From: Pirellulales bacterium
GTDB taxonomy: Bacteria; Planctomycetota; Planctomycetia; Pirellulales; JAICIG01
DNA: 9,045 bases
Assembly: GCA_025924495.1 (NCBI GenBank)
Contig: JAICIG010000329.1
Location: forward strand, 1-9,045
Reading direction: 5' to 3'
Below the pieces are notes generated by a model. That model saw nothing but the letters and a program-made list of their open reading frames with translations. It made no database searches and was not told the DNA's origin. How positions within the stretch are numbered: the first letter of the stretch is position 1; the number at the start of each line of letters is the position of its first letter. Positions 1 through 5,789 of this stretch are shown here, piece by piece. The position numbers and the translations under genes were made by a program.

Positions 1-400
1 CCAACGCATTGGCGCCGAGCGCCTGCAGACCAATCTGGTCCAGGCGTTCCAACTGTTCCTTACTCAGAATCTTGCCAGCCTCTTCTCCTGAGGTCTTGCT
101 CTTTTCCTGAAGCTCTGCAAACTTCTTCTGCCGCTCTTCGTCCGAAGCGTTCTGGGAGTCGGCGAACGCGGATTGGCGTTCGCTTCGCAACTTCTCGACC
201 ATCGCCTCGATCTTGCCTTTCTGCTCGTCGCTCAACTTCAGGTTTTCTTGCACCTTTGGGACCGACAGCAGGTTCATGCGGATGGCCTGGGGGGACTGGC
301 CAAAGCCGCCTCGGCCTCGTCCTTGGGCGTGGAGGACGGAAGACGACGAAATCACGACTAGGGCGGCAACGAGCCCTACAAAAATGCGATTGAGGGACAT
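1..400 (-). CDS. Secreted helical protein with LSxEQ repeats (partial, C-terminus off window)
   Basis: The minus-strand frame opens with ATG at 400 and stays open to the left edge, giving 133 visible residues and no stop. A Shine-Dalgarno AAGGAG (407-412) lies 6 bases before the ATG. Residues 1-25 form a signal peptide: N4-R5, a hydrophobic stretch at 6-17, a Ser run, then LHA with likely cleavage before Q26. A short Gly/Arg linker follows (27-34). The rest is charged and helical, with LKLSDEQKGKI at 54-64 and ILSKEQLERL at 111-120. These resemble the LTxxQ-like repeats of planctomycetal exported proteins, loosely of the CpxP/Spy type. An envelope location is expected. A chaperone or stress-sensing role would be a guess, because LTxxQ-like repeats are short and recur in unrelated helical proteins. 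It follows csrA on the same strand after 176 bases, far enough to have its own promoter. Confidence 0.75.
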   Translation of the reverse strand, partial: MSLNRIFVGLVAALVVISSSSVLHAQGRGRGGFGQSPQAIRMNLLSVPKVQENLKLSDEQKGKIEAMVEKLRSERQSAFADSQNASDEERQKKFAELQEKSKTSGEEAGKILSKEQLERLDQIGLQALGANAL

Positions 401-406
401 GACAAA

Positions 407-412
407 CTCCTT
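407..412 (-). promoter_or_regulatory. Ribosome binding site of the secreted LSxEQ protein
   Basis: On the minus strand AAGGAG lies 6 bases before the ATG at 400, the strongest Shine-Dalgarno in this part of the window, and it supports that start. The wider stretch GGAAGGAG holds two GGA triplets, the core recognised by CsrA, whose gene lies just upstream. Control by CsrA is only an inference. Confidence 0.6.
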
Positions 413-570
413 CCAGACGAAATGGGACACAGAGCGCGGAACGCGAGAAGAGTAGCGCCCGAAGTGCGAAAGTTACAACTTGCGGGACACTATGTTAACA
501 CGCCCCATGCCGTCGGGTTTCGCGGCAAGGCGAGAATAATTAGCGTAGCCAAGCGTATTGACTCGCGTAG

Positions 571-586
571 GGCGCATCAAGGCGCC
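571..586. repeat. Short inverted repeat over the csrA stop codon
   Basis: GGCGC (571-575) and GCGCC (582-586) are complementary across a 6-base loop and straddle the csrA TGA (577-579). A five-pair stem without a following T-run is a weak terminator candidate at best. Confidence 0.3.
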
Positions 587-777
587 AGCGGCCGCAGCAA
601 GCGGTCCCGCGTTTCGTCCACGTCTGCGGCAGTCGTCAACTCGTCGCGCAGAATGGAGAAGTGGTTGGGTGCTTCGATCCCTATCCGGACGCTCCCGGAG
701 GAGACCCGCACCACGGTGATCGTGATTTCGTCGCCGATTTGAATCCGTTCATTGACTTTCCGGGACAACACCAGCAT
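577..777 (-). CDS. csrA: Carbon storage regulator CsrA (RNA-binding translational regulator)
   Basis: The product has 66 residues, normal for the family. It opens MLVLSRKVNERIQIGD, runs through the beta-strand core VRIGIEAPNHFSI (30-42) and ends in a short helical tail. L4, R6 and R44, which form the RNA-contact surface in characterised CsrA proteins, are all present. CsrA is a cytoplasmic homodimer that binds GGA motifs in mRNA leaders, usually over the Shine-Dalgarno, to block or stabilise translation. In species without flagellar FliW or CsrB-type RNAs its control is less clear, and neither is visible here. The start is supported by GGGAGG at 785-790, 7 bases upstream. The gene is divergent from sua5 and probably has its own promoter at 819-847. 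The neighbours do not indicate which process it controls. Confidence 0.93.
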   Translation of the reverse strand: MLVLSRKVNERIQIGDEITITVVRVSSGSVRIGIEAPNHFSILRDELTTAADVDETRDRLLRPLAP

Positions 778-784
778 CGCTCGG

Positions 785-790
785 CCTCCC
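785..790 (-). promoter_or_regulatory. Ribosome binding site of csrA
   Basis: GGGAGG on the minus strand lies 7 bases before the csrA ATG. It is the best Shine-Dalgarno for that gene and confirms its start. Confidence 0.65.
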
Positions 791-815
791 TGCTGAAGAC
801 ATGCGTCAGTGGGAC

Positions 816-835
816 GCTAGCATAGCGATGCTAGC
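816..835. repeat. Perfect 8-base inverted repeat, operator-like, upstream of csrA
   Basis: GCTAGCAT (816-823) and ATGCTAGC (828-835) are exact reverse complements around AGCG. The element overlaps the proposed csrA -10 box and most of its spacer. Its size and symmetry fit a dimeric DNA-binding regulator. As RNA it could also form a hairpin, but no T-run follows on either strand. Confidence 0.55.
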
Positions 836-847
836 AGCGATCGACAA
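819..847 (-). promoter_or_regulatory. Possible sigma70-type promoter of csrA
   Basis: On the minus strand a -35-like TTGTCG (842-847) and a -10-like TATGCT (819-824) are separated by exactly 17 bases. Each matches the consensus at four of six positions. Transcription would begin near 812 and give a leader of about 35 bases before the csrA ATG. The -10 box lies inside the perfect palindrome at 816-835, as expected for a repressor-controlled promoter. Promoters are hard to call by eye in GC-rich genomes, so this is tentative. Confidence 0.35.
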
Positions 848-913
848 GTCGCTGGCTTGGGCGGCGAACGAGTGCCGTCCGAAGTCGAGTTGGTCCAAAG
901 AATTGCGATGAAA

Positions 914-957
914 GCGGCGGCCGCTCATTTGGCTTCGACCGCGGTAGCGGCCGCCGC
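914..957. repeat. 12-base GC-rich inverted repeat
   Basis: GCGGCGGCCGCT (914-925) and AGCGGCCGCCGC (946-957) are perfect reverse complements with a 20-base loop. The stem would be very stable in RNA from either strand. No T-run follows in either direction, so it is not a typical intrinsic terminator. It lies about 130 bases upstream of sua5 and may belong to that gene's leader. Confidence 0.55.
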
Positions 958-1051
958 CGGCCCGGGTTTCTCCGCCTCAAGAGTCGTCCCATCATCTTTG
1001 CTCATCGCCACTTGCATGCCAATGTCGCTGGCAAGACAATGAACCAGGAAG

Positions 1052-1088
1052 CCGGTCTGGCCGGCAGAAAGAATTGACTTCAGACCGG
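1052..1088 (+). promoter_or_regulatory. Stem-loop that would enclose the sua5 start codon
   Basis: CCGGTCTG (1052-1059) pairs perfectly with CAGACCGG (1081-1088), and its last base is the G of the sua5 GTG. A G-U pair on each side could lengthen the stem. The 21-base loop holds another CAGA (1065-1068), so the left arm could instead form a smaller local hairpin. The two folds are mutually exclusive, which could make initiation conditional. The repeat is seen directly; control is inferred. Confidence 0.4.
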
Positions 1089-2155
1089 TGCCCGATCTGA
1101 TTACCGAAGTCCTTAAAATCGAGGAACTTGCATCGGCGCGGCAGGTCGTGGCCCGGGCGGCGGCTGCCATCCAGGTTGGGCAGCTTGTGGCGTTTCCCAC
1201 CGAAACGGTCTACGGCTTGGGGGCGAATGCCCTCGACGCTGCCGCGGTACGACGAATCTTTGCCGCCAAAGGCCGGCCCGCCGAGAATCCCATTATCGTT
1301 CACATCGCCGAAGCGTCGGAGCTGGGGCAGGTGGCCGTGGAAGTTCCGCCAATCGCCCTCACGTTGGCAGAGCGTTTTTGGCCCGGTCCATTGACCCTGG
1401 TGCTGCGAAAGCGGCCGGGAGTTCCCGATGTCGTGACCGGAGGCGGCCCTACGGTTGCCGTCCGCGTCCCAGCGCACCCTGTGGCCCAAGCGCTGTTGAG
1501 AGCCGCCAAGCTCCCCATCGCGGCGCCCAGCGCCAATGCGTCCAATTGTCTGTCGGCGACCCGCGCCGAGCACGTGCTCAAAAGTTTAGGGGGCCGGATT
1601 GAACTGATTCTCGACGGCGGCCCGACTCAGGGCGGTTTGGAATCGACGGTGCTGGACGTGACGACCATGCCGCCTCGCCTCTTGCGCCCAGGGTTGATCG
1701 CTCCCGGCGAGATCGAATCGGTGATTGGAAAGATCACGCTCAGCGTTCCAAGCACTGCTGACGAGGAGTTGCCCGAGGGAGCAGATCAGCGAGATCGCCA
1801 AGGGACGCAACCGGCAAGCGCCCCGCTGCGTTCGCCCGGCATGTTATCTCGGCACTATGCGCCGCGCGTGCCGCTGGAGTGCATTCGTCCGGAAGATACG
1901 GACCGCATCGAAGTACTCCGCCGCGAACGTCGCCGGATCGGCTGGCTGGCCCATGGTTCGACGCCTGCAGATATTTGCGGGCTATTCATCATCGAAATGC
2001 CGCTCGACGCCAAAGCGTACGCCGCCGAACTGTATGCCGCGCTTCATACGTTGGAGTCGGCCGGCGTCGAGAGAATCGTTGTGACGCTGCCTCCCGACGG
2101 CGAAGCATGGCTGGCGATTCGAGACCGCCTCCAACGAGCGTCGGCGCCCGCGTAG
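1088..2155 (+). CDS. sua5: L-threonylcarbamoyladenylate synthase, two-domain Sua5 type
   Basis: The 355-residue protein makes threonylcarbamoyl-AMP from threonine, bicarbonate and ATP, the first step of t6A synthesis at position 37 of ANN-decoding tRNAs, in the cytoplasm. The N-terminal YrdC fold carries FPTETVYGLG (36-45), KGRP (61-64), WPGPLT (98-103), PSANAS (147-152) and ESTV (185-188). A linker leads to SPGMLSRHYAP (249-259), the conserved lid segment of Sua5, and then to the C-terminal Sua5 domain (about 260-350). The length fits Sua5 rather than the single-domain TsaC of about 190 residues. The start is GTG at 1088; the frame closes upstream at a TGA (1040-1042) and no ATG lies between. 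No clear Shine-Dalgarno precedes it, and an inverted repeat covers the start. It converges on the channel gene with 50 bases between. Confidence 0.93.
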   Translation: MPDLITEVLKIEELASARQVVARAAAAIQVGQLVAFPTETVYGLGANALDAAAVRRIFAAKGRPAENPIIVHIAEASELGQVAVEVPPIALTLAERFWPGPLTLVLRKRPGVPDVVTGGGPTVAVRVPAHPVAQALLRAAKLPIAAPSANASNCLSATRAEHVLKSLGGRIELILDGGPTQGGLESTVLDVTTMPPRLLRPGLIAPGEIESVIGKITLSVPSTADEELPEGADQRDRQGTQPASAPLRSPGMLSRHYAPRVPLECIRPEDTDRIEVLRRERRRIGWLAHGSTPADICGLFIIEMPLDAKAYAAELYAALHTLESAGVERIVVTLPPDGEAWLAIRDRLQRASAPA

Positions 2156-2205
2156 CGACACAGGCATTTCCGCACCGTTCTGCGCGCCGTTAACCAATCG
2201 TCGCC

Positions 2206-2898
2206 CTACTTCAACCAGTCTTGCAGACTGCCGTCGCCGCGACGATTCGCGCGAATGCCTACGAGTCCCGCGACCAGGATCGCAAGGTAAAACTGGCCCA
2301 ATAAAGCCTCGAGCGCCGCCAATGTTCGAGTGAGCGGCGTGGCCGGAGTGATGTCGCCGAAGCCCGCGGTCGTCAGGGTAATGAAGCTGAAGTAAGTTAG
2401 CGTCGCACGACGCTGTACCGGATCGGCCAGTTCTGCAGCCAGAGATCCTGTCGCCTGAAACGAATGTTCTTGAAGCGTTTCGACGATGGCATAGACCAGT
2501 CCAATGCCCAAGCCCAAAAAAAGATAGGCGCAGACCGCACCGGCGACATTGTCGGCAGTTACCTCGTGCGTGACCAGATGGCGCATGACCATGATCGCTA
2601 CGACGCCAAAAAAGATGGCGCCCAAGCCGAACGCGACGATCTCGGACGAGTCGCCGCCAGCATCTGAACGGAGATAGGCGGCCCAGATTCCGCACAAGAC
2701 CATTCCGCTGAGCCCCCAGCCCAGGTAGCGATGCCACTTGATTTCAGCGATTGCAAAGATCGTCGCGAGCTGCACAAGGGTCCAGGCCACGGTGTAGCCC
2801 AGCCGGGCCAGGCCGTGGCCATGCATCAGCGGGTGGATGGCCATCAAGGCCAGCAGGGCGACAAGCAGAATCCGGAATTTCCAGGCGTGGCGGATCAT
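2206..2898 (-). CDS. Six-helix potassium-channel-like membrane protein
   Basis: The 230-residue protein has hydrophobic helices near residues 8-24, 36-52, 58-75, 86-106, 115-139 and 194-215. Between the last two lies a re-entrant pore loop with TLTTAGFGD (174-182). This matches the K+-channel filter TxGF/YGD of the two-helix ion-channel family (Ion_trans_2). The fourth helix lacks the repeated arginines of a voltage sensor, so voltage gating is not supported. No RCK or cyclic-nucleotide domain follows; the C-terminus ends about 15 residues after the last helix. Selective K+ passage across the inner membrane as a tetramer is the family expectation. The ATG at 2898 has no obvious Shine-Dalgarno, but the first helix begins a few residues in, which supports it. 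It is alone on its strand, 231 bases from the next gene. Confidence 0.85.
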   Translation of the reverse strand: MIRHAWKFRILLVALLALMAIHPLMHGHGLARLGYTVAWTLVQLATIFAIAEIKWHRYLGWGLSGMVLCGIWAAYLRSDAGGDSSEIVAFGLGAIFFGVVAIMVMRHLVTHEVTADNVAGAVCAYLFLGLGIGLVYAIVETLQEHSFQATGSLAAELADPVQRRATLTYFSFITLTTAGFGDITPATPLTRTLAALEALLGQFYLAILVAGLVGIRANRRGDGSLQDWLK

Positions 2899-3080
2899 GG
2901 GAAGAACCCAGTGCTCTCAGAAGAACCAGACGCGACCGGGCGGAGTTCGACCTGCATCTAATGCGGTCGATGGCGCCCCGCACAAAACCTGGATGCGCCA
3001 AATCGCCGCACCCTGGCAGCTGAACGACAATCAAATCAAGCGACAGTCTATTGACCTGCAACAGGCTCGCAAAGGCCAGT

Positions 3081-3106
3081 CAAAAGTATCGCAAGTCCTT
3101 CGCGAT
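3081..3106 (-). terminator. Probable intrinsic terminator after the rtcB-NADAR-endoV unit
   Basis: Read on the minus strand, ATCGC (3106-3102) pairs with GCGAT (3092-3088). The stem can extend inward by a G-T and an A-T pair, leaving the 5-base loop AGGAC. ACTTTTG follows at once. It lies 24 bases past the endonuclease V stop. The stem is short and the T-run only four long, so the call is moderate. Confidence 0.45.
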
Positions 3107-3129
3107 CTTTGCCCGACCGCCGTTAGCCC

Positions 3130-3657
3130 TTACGCCCGTGCTAGTCGATCCGCGCGCTTGAGCAGCGTCGGAATGCGAAACGGGCCGTGCATCTGGCGGA
3201 TGCTCTCGCCGGCTGCAGCCGGTTCAATGCCGACGGCGGTGACAAACAGCGGGGAGTGGCTGTGGCCGCGAGTGATTTCGATGGAAGGGGCGCTATGGAA
3301 ATGCGTCTTGCCGACGCCGATGACGGGTGTACTTCGGTGCAAGGCTTCCCAAAGATGCATGCCGAGACCTGGCTTGTCTCCGAGAGACACGTAGCCATCG
3401 ATGATGATGAGACCCAGTGGCTGTTGGACCTTTTCGAGCACCGCCAAGAGGCAAGGCAATTCTCGCTTGAAAAACTCGCCCGGCACGTAGGGCTCGATAC
3501 CAGCGCAACTGGCCGTGTATTCGGCAACCGGCTCGGCATCTTCCCATTGCGGAAAAACCACCGCCGCCGCGATGGCGGTCCGGGCAGGTTTATTATAGTG
3601 CACGTCGAGGGCGGCGAACGCGATGGGCGATTGCGGCGAATTCGTAAGATTTTCCAA
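3130..3657 (-). CDS. Endonuclease V family protein, divergent active site
   Basis: Endonuclease V (Nfi) cuts nucleic acid near inosine, DNA in E. coli and RNA in animals. From the TTG at 3657 the protein has 175 residues, shorter than the usual 210-230. Family landmarks are in order: ALDV (D18, metal aspartate), PYVPG (56-60, the wedge-tyrosine motif), KRELP (E66), IIIDG (D87) and VIGVGK (K117), then the closing GPFRIPTLLKRAD. Two features are altered. The segment after the DG lacks the usual His, and where most members carry a C-terminal PGH or TGH it reads VTAVG, so the late metal-ligand His is missing. Activity may therefore be changed or lost. Two TTG starts are possible: 3657, 4 bases after the NADAR stop, and 3690, which would overlap NADAR. 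I chose 3657 for its spacing, but neither has a convincing Shine-Dalgarno. It is the third gene of a tight unit with rtcB and NADAR. Confidence 0.8.
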   Translation of the reverse strand: MENLTNSPQSPIAFAALDVHYNKPARTAIAAAVVFPQWEDAEPVAEYTASCAGIEPYVPGEFFKRELPCLLAVLEKVQQPLGLIIIDGYVSLGDKPGLGMHLWEALHRSTPVIGVGKTHFHSAPSIEITRGHSHSPLFVTAVGIEPAAAGESIRQMHGPFRIPTLLKRADRLARA

Positions 3658-3661
3658 TACG

Positions 3662-4120
3662 CTATTTCTCGATCGACTTGACTTCGCCAAGCTCCGCCCG
3701 AATCTTCATCAAGATCTGCCCGAGCATGTTCTCGCCTTTGCCGTCGCCGCCATCGCCCCAGTAACTATCGTTCGCAGTATGCTCGACGATTTTGGCATCA
3801 CCCGTAGCAAGCAACATCGACCGCAGCTCGGCGTGTTGAGTAAACTTGGCTCGCACGGCGTCGGTCATGATCTGTACCTTGACCGATTCCCAATCGTCTC
3901 GCAGTTTCTTCGTGCGATCGCGCCCCATGCGGGCAGCCACCATGGGCGAGGCGGTATTGCGGATCGCCTCGCGGTGCGCCGGCTCGGCGAACTTCTGAGC
4001 CTGAAAGTAATGCTCCGTAGTCGGCCAGCGTTCGCCTCCTAACGTGATCGGGTATGCCGCGAAGTTCGAGAAACACCCGTACTCGTCTTTCGTCGAGTAG
4101 AAATTGATCACATTAGCCAT
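3662..4120 (-). CDS. NADAR family protein (YbiA-like, ADP-ribosyl-guanine hydrolase)
   Basis: This 152-residue protein is one complete NADAR domain (DUF1768). It shows FYSTKDEYGCFSNF (7-20), YPI, WPTTEHYFQAQKF (32-44), a central basic helical part with KFTQHAELRSMLLATG, and the closing signature VEHTANDSYWGDGGDGKGENMLG ending in LMKIRAEL. NADAR proteins remove ADP-ribose from modified guanine bases, as shown for DarT-NADAR systems, while plant and E. coli relatives act in riboflavin-precursor metabolism. Which applies here is not decided by sequence. The context of an RNA ligase and an inosine endonuclease favours nucleic-acid substrates. The frame opens 33 bases further upstream, but ATG 4120 is preferred: GGAGG (4128-4132) lies 7 bases ahead and the family's conserved N-terminus starts there. 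It follows the rtcB stop by 2 bases. No ADP-ribosyltransferase partner is visible. Confidence 0.9.
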   Translation of the reverse strand: MANVINFYSTKDEYGCFSNFAAYPITLGGERWPTTEHYFQAQKFAEPAHREAIRNTASPMVAARMGRDRTKKLRDDWESVKVQIMTDAVRAKFTQHAELRSMLLATGDAKIVEHTANDSYWGDGGDGKGENMLGQILMKIRAELGEVKSIEK

Positions 4121-4122
4121 GG

Positions 4123-5526
4123 TCAATCCTCCGCCGCACTGCCATCGCCGCACATCTTGACGATCTTGGGATCGAAGCGCGCGACGATCTCCACGAGGTC
4201 CTGCTGTTCGCGCATCACGTCTTCGATGTTCTTATAGACGCCGGGAACCTCGTCGGCGCCGGCCGATAACACGTGCACGCCTTGCCGCTCCAGGTTCTTT
4301 TTCACGGCATTCCAAGTGTATTTCTGCCTGGCCTGATTGCGCGACATTCTCCGTCCGGCCCCGTGCGATGCCGAGTTCAGACTTTCTGCACAGCCCTTGC
4401 CGCGGACGACGAAGGCCGGATCTGCCATCGAGCCGGGAATTACGCCCAGTTCTCCTTGGCCTGCCGGCGTAGCGCCCTTGCGGTGGACGACGACTTCCTT
4501 GCCGCCATGAACTTCCTTCCAGGCAAAATTATGGTGATTCTCCACCCCGGCCACGATCTTAGCGCCTAGCAGTTTCGACACGAGCCGGTGAATCACGTCG
4601 TGATTGGCGGCGGCGTATTCTCCCATCAGGTTCATCGCCGCCCAATACTCCTGGCCCGCTTCGCTGTCGAGATCGAGCCAGGCCAGGCGGCCCAGCGATT
4701 CGTACTTTTTCGGCAGCTTGGCGCGCGCAATGGCGCTATACGTCGAACAGACCGAAGCCCCTGCCCCGCGGCTGCCGCTGTGGCTGAGCAAAGCGACATA
4801 CTCGCCCGCTTCCAGGCCAAGCGCAGCATCCCCTTGCGCGAGTGTCAGTCGACCGAACTCGACGAAGTGATTGCCTGAACCCGAGGTGCCGAGTTGCTTC
4901 CAGGCTTTATCTTTGTTCTCGCGCGTGACGCGGGTGACCCACCAGTTTTTATCCATGACGGGATGCTCTTGCGGTTTCTCATGGACGGCGCCCACGCCGA
5001 AGCGAGTCCCCTTTTCGATCGCCCGCTCGAACAGATCGAACTTGAGCCGATCGGTCAGCGTCCAGGCCGGCATACCGAGCACGGAGAGCTTCATGCGGCA
5101 GGCAATGTCGACTCCCACAGCATATGGCACGACGGCATTTTCCAGCGCTAGTACGCCGCCGATCGGCAGACCGTAACCGACATGAGCATCCGGCATCAGC
5201 GCAGCGCCGACCGCCATCGGCAAGGCGCACGCCTGCCGCATTTGAATATGCGAATCCGGCTCGATGCCGCTCTCGCCCCAAGTGCGATAGGAGATCGGCT
5301 CCTTGGCCGGGGCGGGAGCTTCAGCCTCCAGGACGGCCTGAGCAAACGGACCGAAATGAAGCTCATTCAAATGAGCAGCCGGGTCTGCCATTACATCCTT
5401 GAAGATTTGCTTGACATTCAGACTGCGCAGCACGCCTGCGCTGGCGGCGCTTTGAATCGCCAGGATCGCCGCCTTCATGCACTCGGCGGGTACGCCGAGC
5501 TTTTCCAGTTGCCGAGCATTCATCAT
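4123..5526 (-). CDS. rtcB: RNA-splicing ligase RtcB (3'-phosphate RNA ligase)
   Basis: RtcB joins RNA 2',3'-cyclic-phosphate or 3'-phosphate ends to 5'-OH ends using GTP and Mn2+, in tRNA splicing or repair. The 467-residue protein has all core motifs: PDAHVGYGLPIGG (112-124); VGVDIAC (D140 and C143, metal ligands); GSGNHFVEFG (H220); LLSHSGSRG (H249); ENHHN (329-333); the GTP-binding segment RKGATPAGQGELGVIPGSM (349-367); and NSASHGAGRRMSR, where H388 is the histidine guanylylated in the reaction. The C-terminus carries DEVPGVYKNIEDV and ends KMCGDG. It is longer than E. coli RtcB (about 408) mainly because of some 80 extra N-terminal residues. Two tandem ATGs begin it, with no clear Shine-Dalgarno. 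It is the first of three minus-strand genes. An apparent terminator of the preceding SEC-C gene ends 11 bases before its start. No RtcA, archease or RtcR gene is visible. Confidence 0.95.
   Translation of the reverse strand: MMNARQLEKLGVPAECMKAAILAIQSAASAGVLRSLNVKQIFKDVMADPAAHLNELHFGPFAQAVLEAEAPAPAKEPISYRTWGESGIEPDSHIQMRQACALPMAVGAALMPDAHVGYGLPIGGVLALENAVVPYAVGVDIACRMKLSVLGMPAWTLTDRLKFDLFERAIEKGTRFGVGAVHEKPQEHPVMDKNWWVTRVTRENKDKAWKQLGTSGSGNHFVEFGRLTLAQGDAALGLEAGEYVALLSHSGSRGAGASVCSTYSAIARAKLPKKYESLGRLAWLDLDSEAGQEYWAAMNLMGEYAAANHDVIHRLVSKLLGAKIVAGVENHHNFAWKEVHGGKEVVVHRKGATPAGQGELGVIPGSMADPAFVVRGKGCAESLNSASHGAGRRMSRNQARQKYTWNAVKKNLERQGVHVLSAGADEVPGVYKNIEDVMREQQDLVEIVARFDPKIVKMCGDGSAAED
4128..4132 (-). 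promoter_or_regulatory. Ribosome binding site of the NADAR gene
   Basis: GGAGG on the minus strand lies inside the last codons of rtcB and 7 bases before the ATG at 4120. It decides the NADAR start over the longer open frame and implies efficient reinitiation right after rtcB. Confidence 0.7.
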
Positions 5527-5537
5527 TCGTACCGTCT

Positions 5538-5579
5538 AAAAGAAACAAGGCCCGCCCGACGCTTCCGCCGGGCAAGGCC
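5538..5579 (-). terminator. Intrinsic terminator between the SEC-C gene and rtcB
   Basis: On the minus strand GGCC (5579-5576) and GCCCG (5573-5569) pair with CGGGC (5558-5554) and GGCC (5552-5549). This gives a nine-pair stem with a small 2x1 internal loop and a 10-base apical loop. TTGTTTCTTTT (5548-5538) follows at once, the classical hairpin plus T-run. It lies 42 bases after the SEC-C stop. Its T-run ends 11 bases from the rtcB start, leaving no room for a separate rtcB promoter downstream. Confidence 0.65.
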
Positions 5580-5621
5580 GCTGGATTCATTCCCTAAAAG
5601 TAATGATCGCGATCCACTCCG

Positions 5622-5789
5622 TCAAAAACGGCCTGTTTTGAGACAGCAGCGTTTGAATCGCTTCCTGCTGCCACAAGGGCAGAGGTCATTGCGCCCGAGT
5701 TTCTCCACGAGCTCCTTATCGCCATGAACAAGCCGAACGCCTCGCTTAACGTGCGTCTCCGATGGGAAACCGTTGCGGCGTTTGCTCAT
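5622..5789 (-). CDS. SEC-C motif zinc-binding mini-protein
   Basis: The product has 55 residues from ATG 5789. It opens [17 protein letters not shown] and has a short central part ([15 protein letters not shown]). It ends in a SEC-C zinc finger, [15 protein letters not shown], with a CxC pair, eight residues, then CC. SEC-C motifs occur at the C-terminus of SecA, where they bind zinc and SecB or ribosomes, and in many small proteins of unknown role. This one is basic and nearly all motif, so an accessory role at ribosome or nucleic acid is possible but unproven. The frame extends upstream to a TTG at 5870, but those 27 residues look noncoding and the MSKRRNG start fits known planctomycete relatives from memory. 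The Shine-Dalgarno is poor (GAG, 3 bases away). A terminator follows the gene. Confidence 0.8.
   Translation of the reverse strand: MSKRRNGFPSETHVKRGVRLVHGDKELVEKLGRNDLCPCGSRKRFKRCCLKTGRF

Larger units (their letters stand above)
778..1087. other. Divergent intergenic region between csrA and sua5
   Basis: This 310-base spacer holds no gene I can support. It contains the csrA ribosome site (785-790), a possible csrA promoter overlapped by a perfect palindrome (816-847), a second short inverted repeat (CAGCGA at 835-840 with TCGCTG at 849-854), a 12-base GC-rich inverted repeat (914-957) and an 8-base inverted repeat reaching the sua5 start (1052-1088). A weak plus-strand promoter-like pair, TTGCAT (1012-1017) and GACAAT (1035-1040) with 17 bases between, could serve sua5. 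A minus-strand open frame runs through 925-1200, but it overlaps sua5 and lacks a credible start. Confidence 0.6.

Noticed and set aside
925..1200. Minus-strand open frame of 91 codons ending EAEKPGPAAAATAVEAK
   Set aside because: Its upstream half lies opposite the conserved sua5 N-terminus. The internal ATGs at 1017 and nearby have no Shine-Dalgarno, and the tail is made of the 12-base inverted repeat. A short peptide cannot be excluded but is not supported.
992..1573. Minus-strand open frame of 193 codons opposite sua5
   Set aside because: Composition is typical of antisense shadow, and sua5 carries all family motifs on the plus strand.
1982..2737. Minus-strand open frame of 251 codons
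   Set aside because: It is out of frame with the channel protein and opposite sua5. It is Arg/Gly-rich without motifs; the channel frame has the filter motif and helices.
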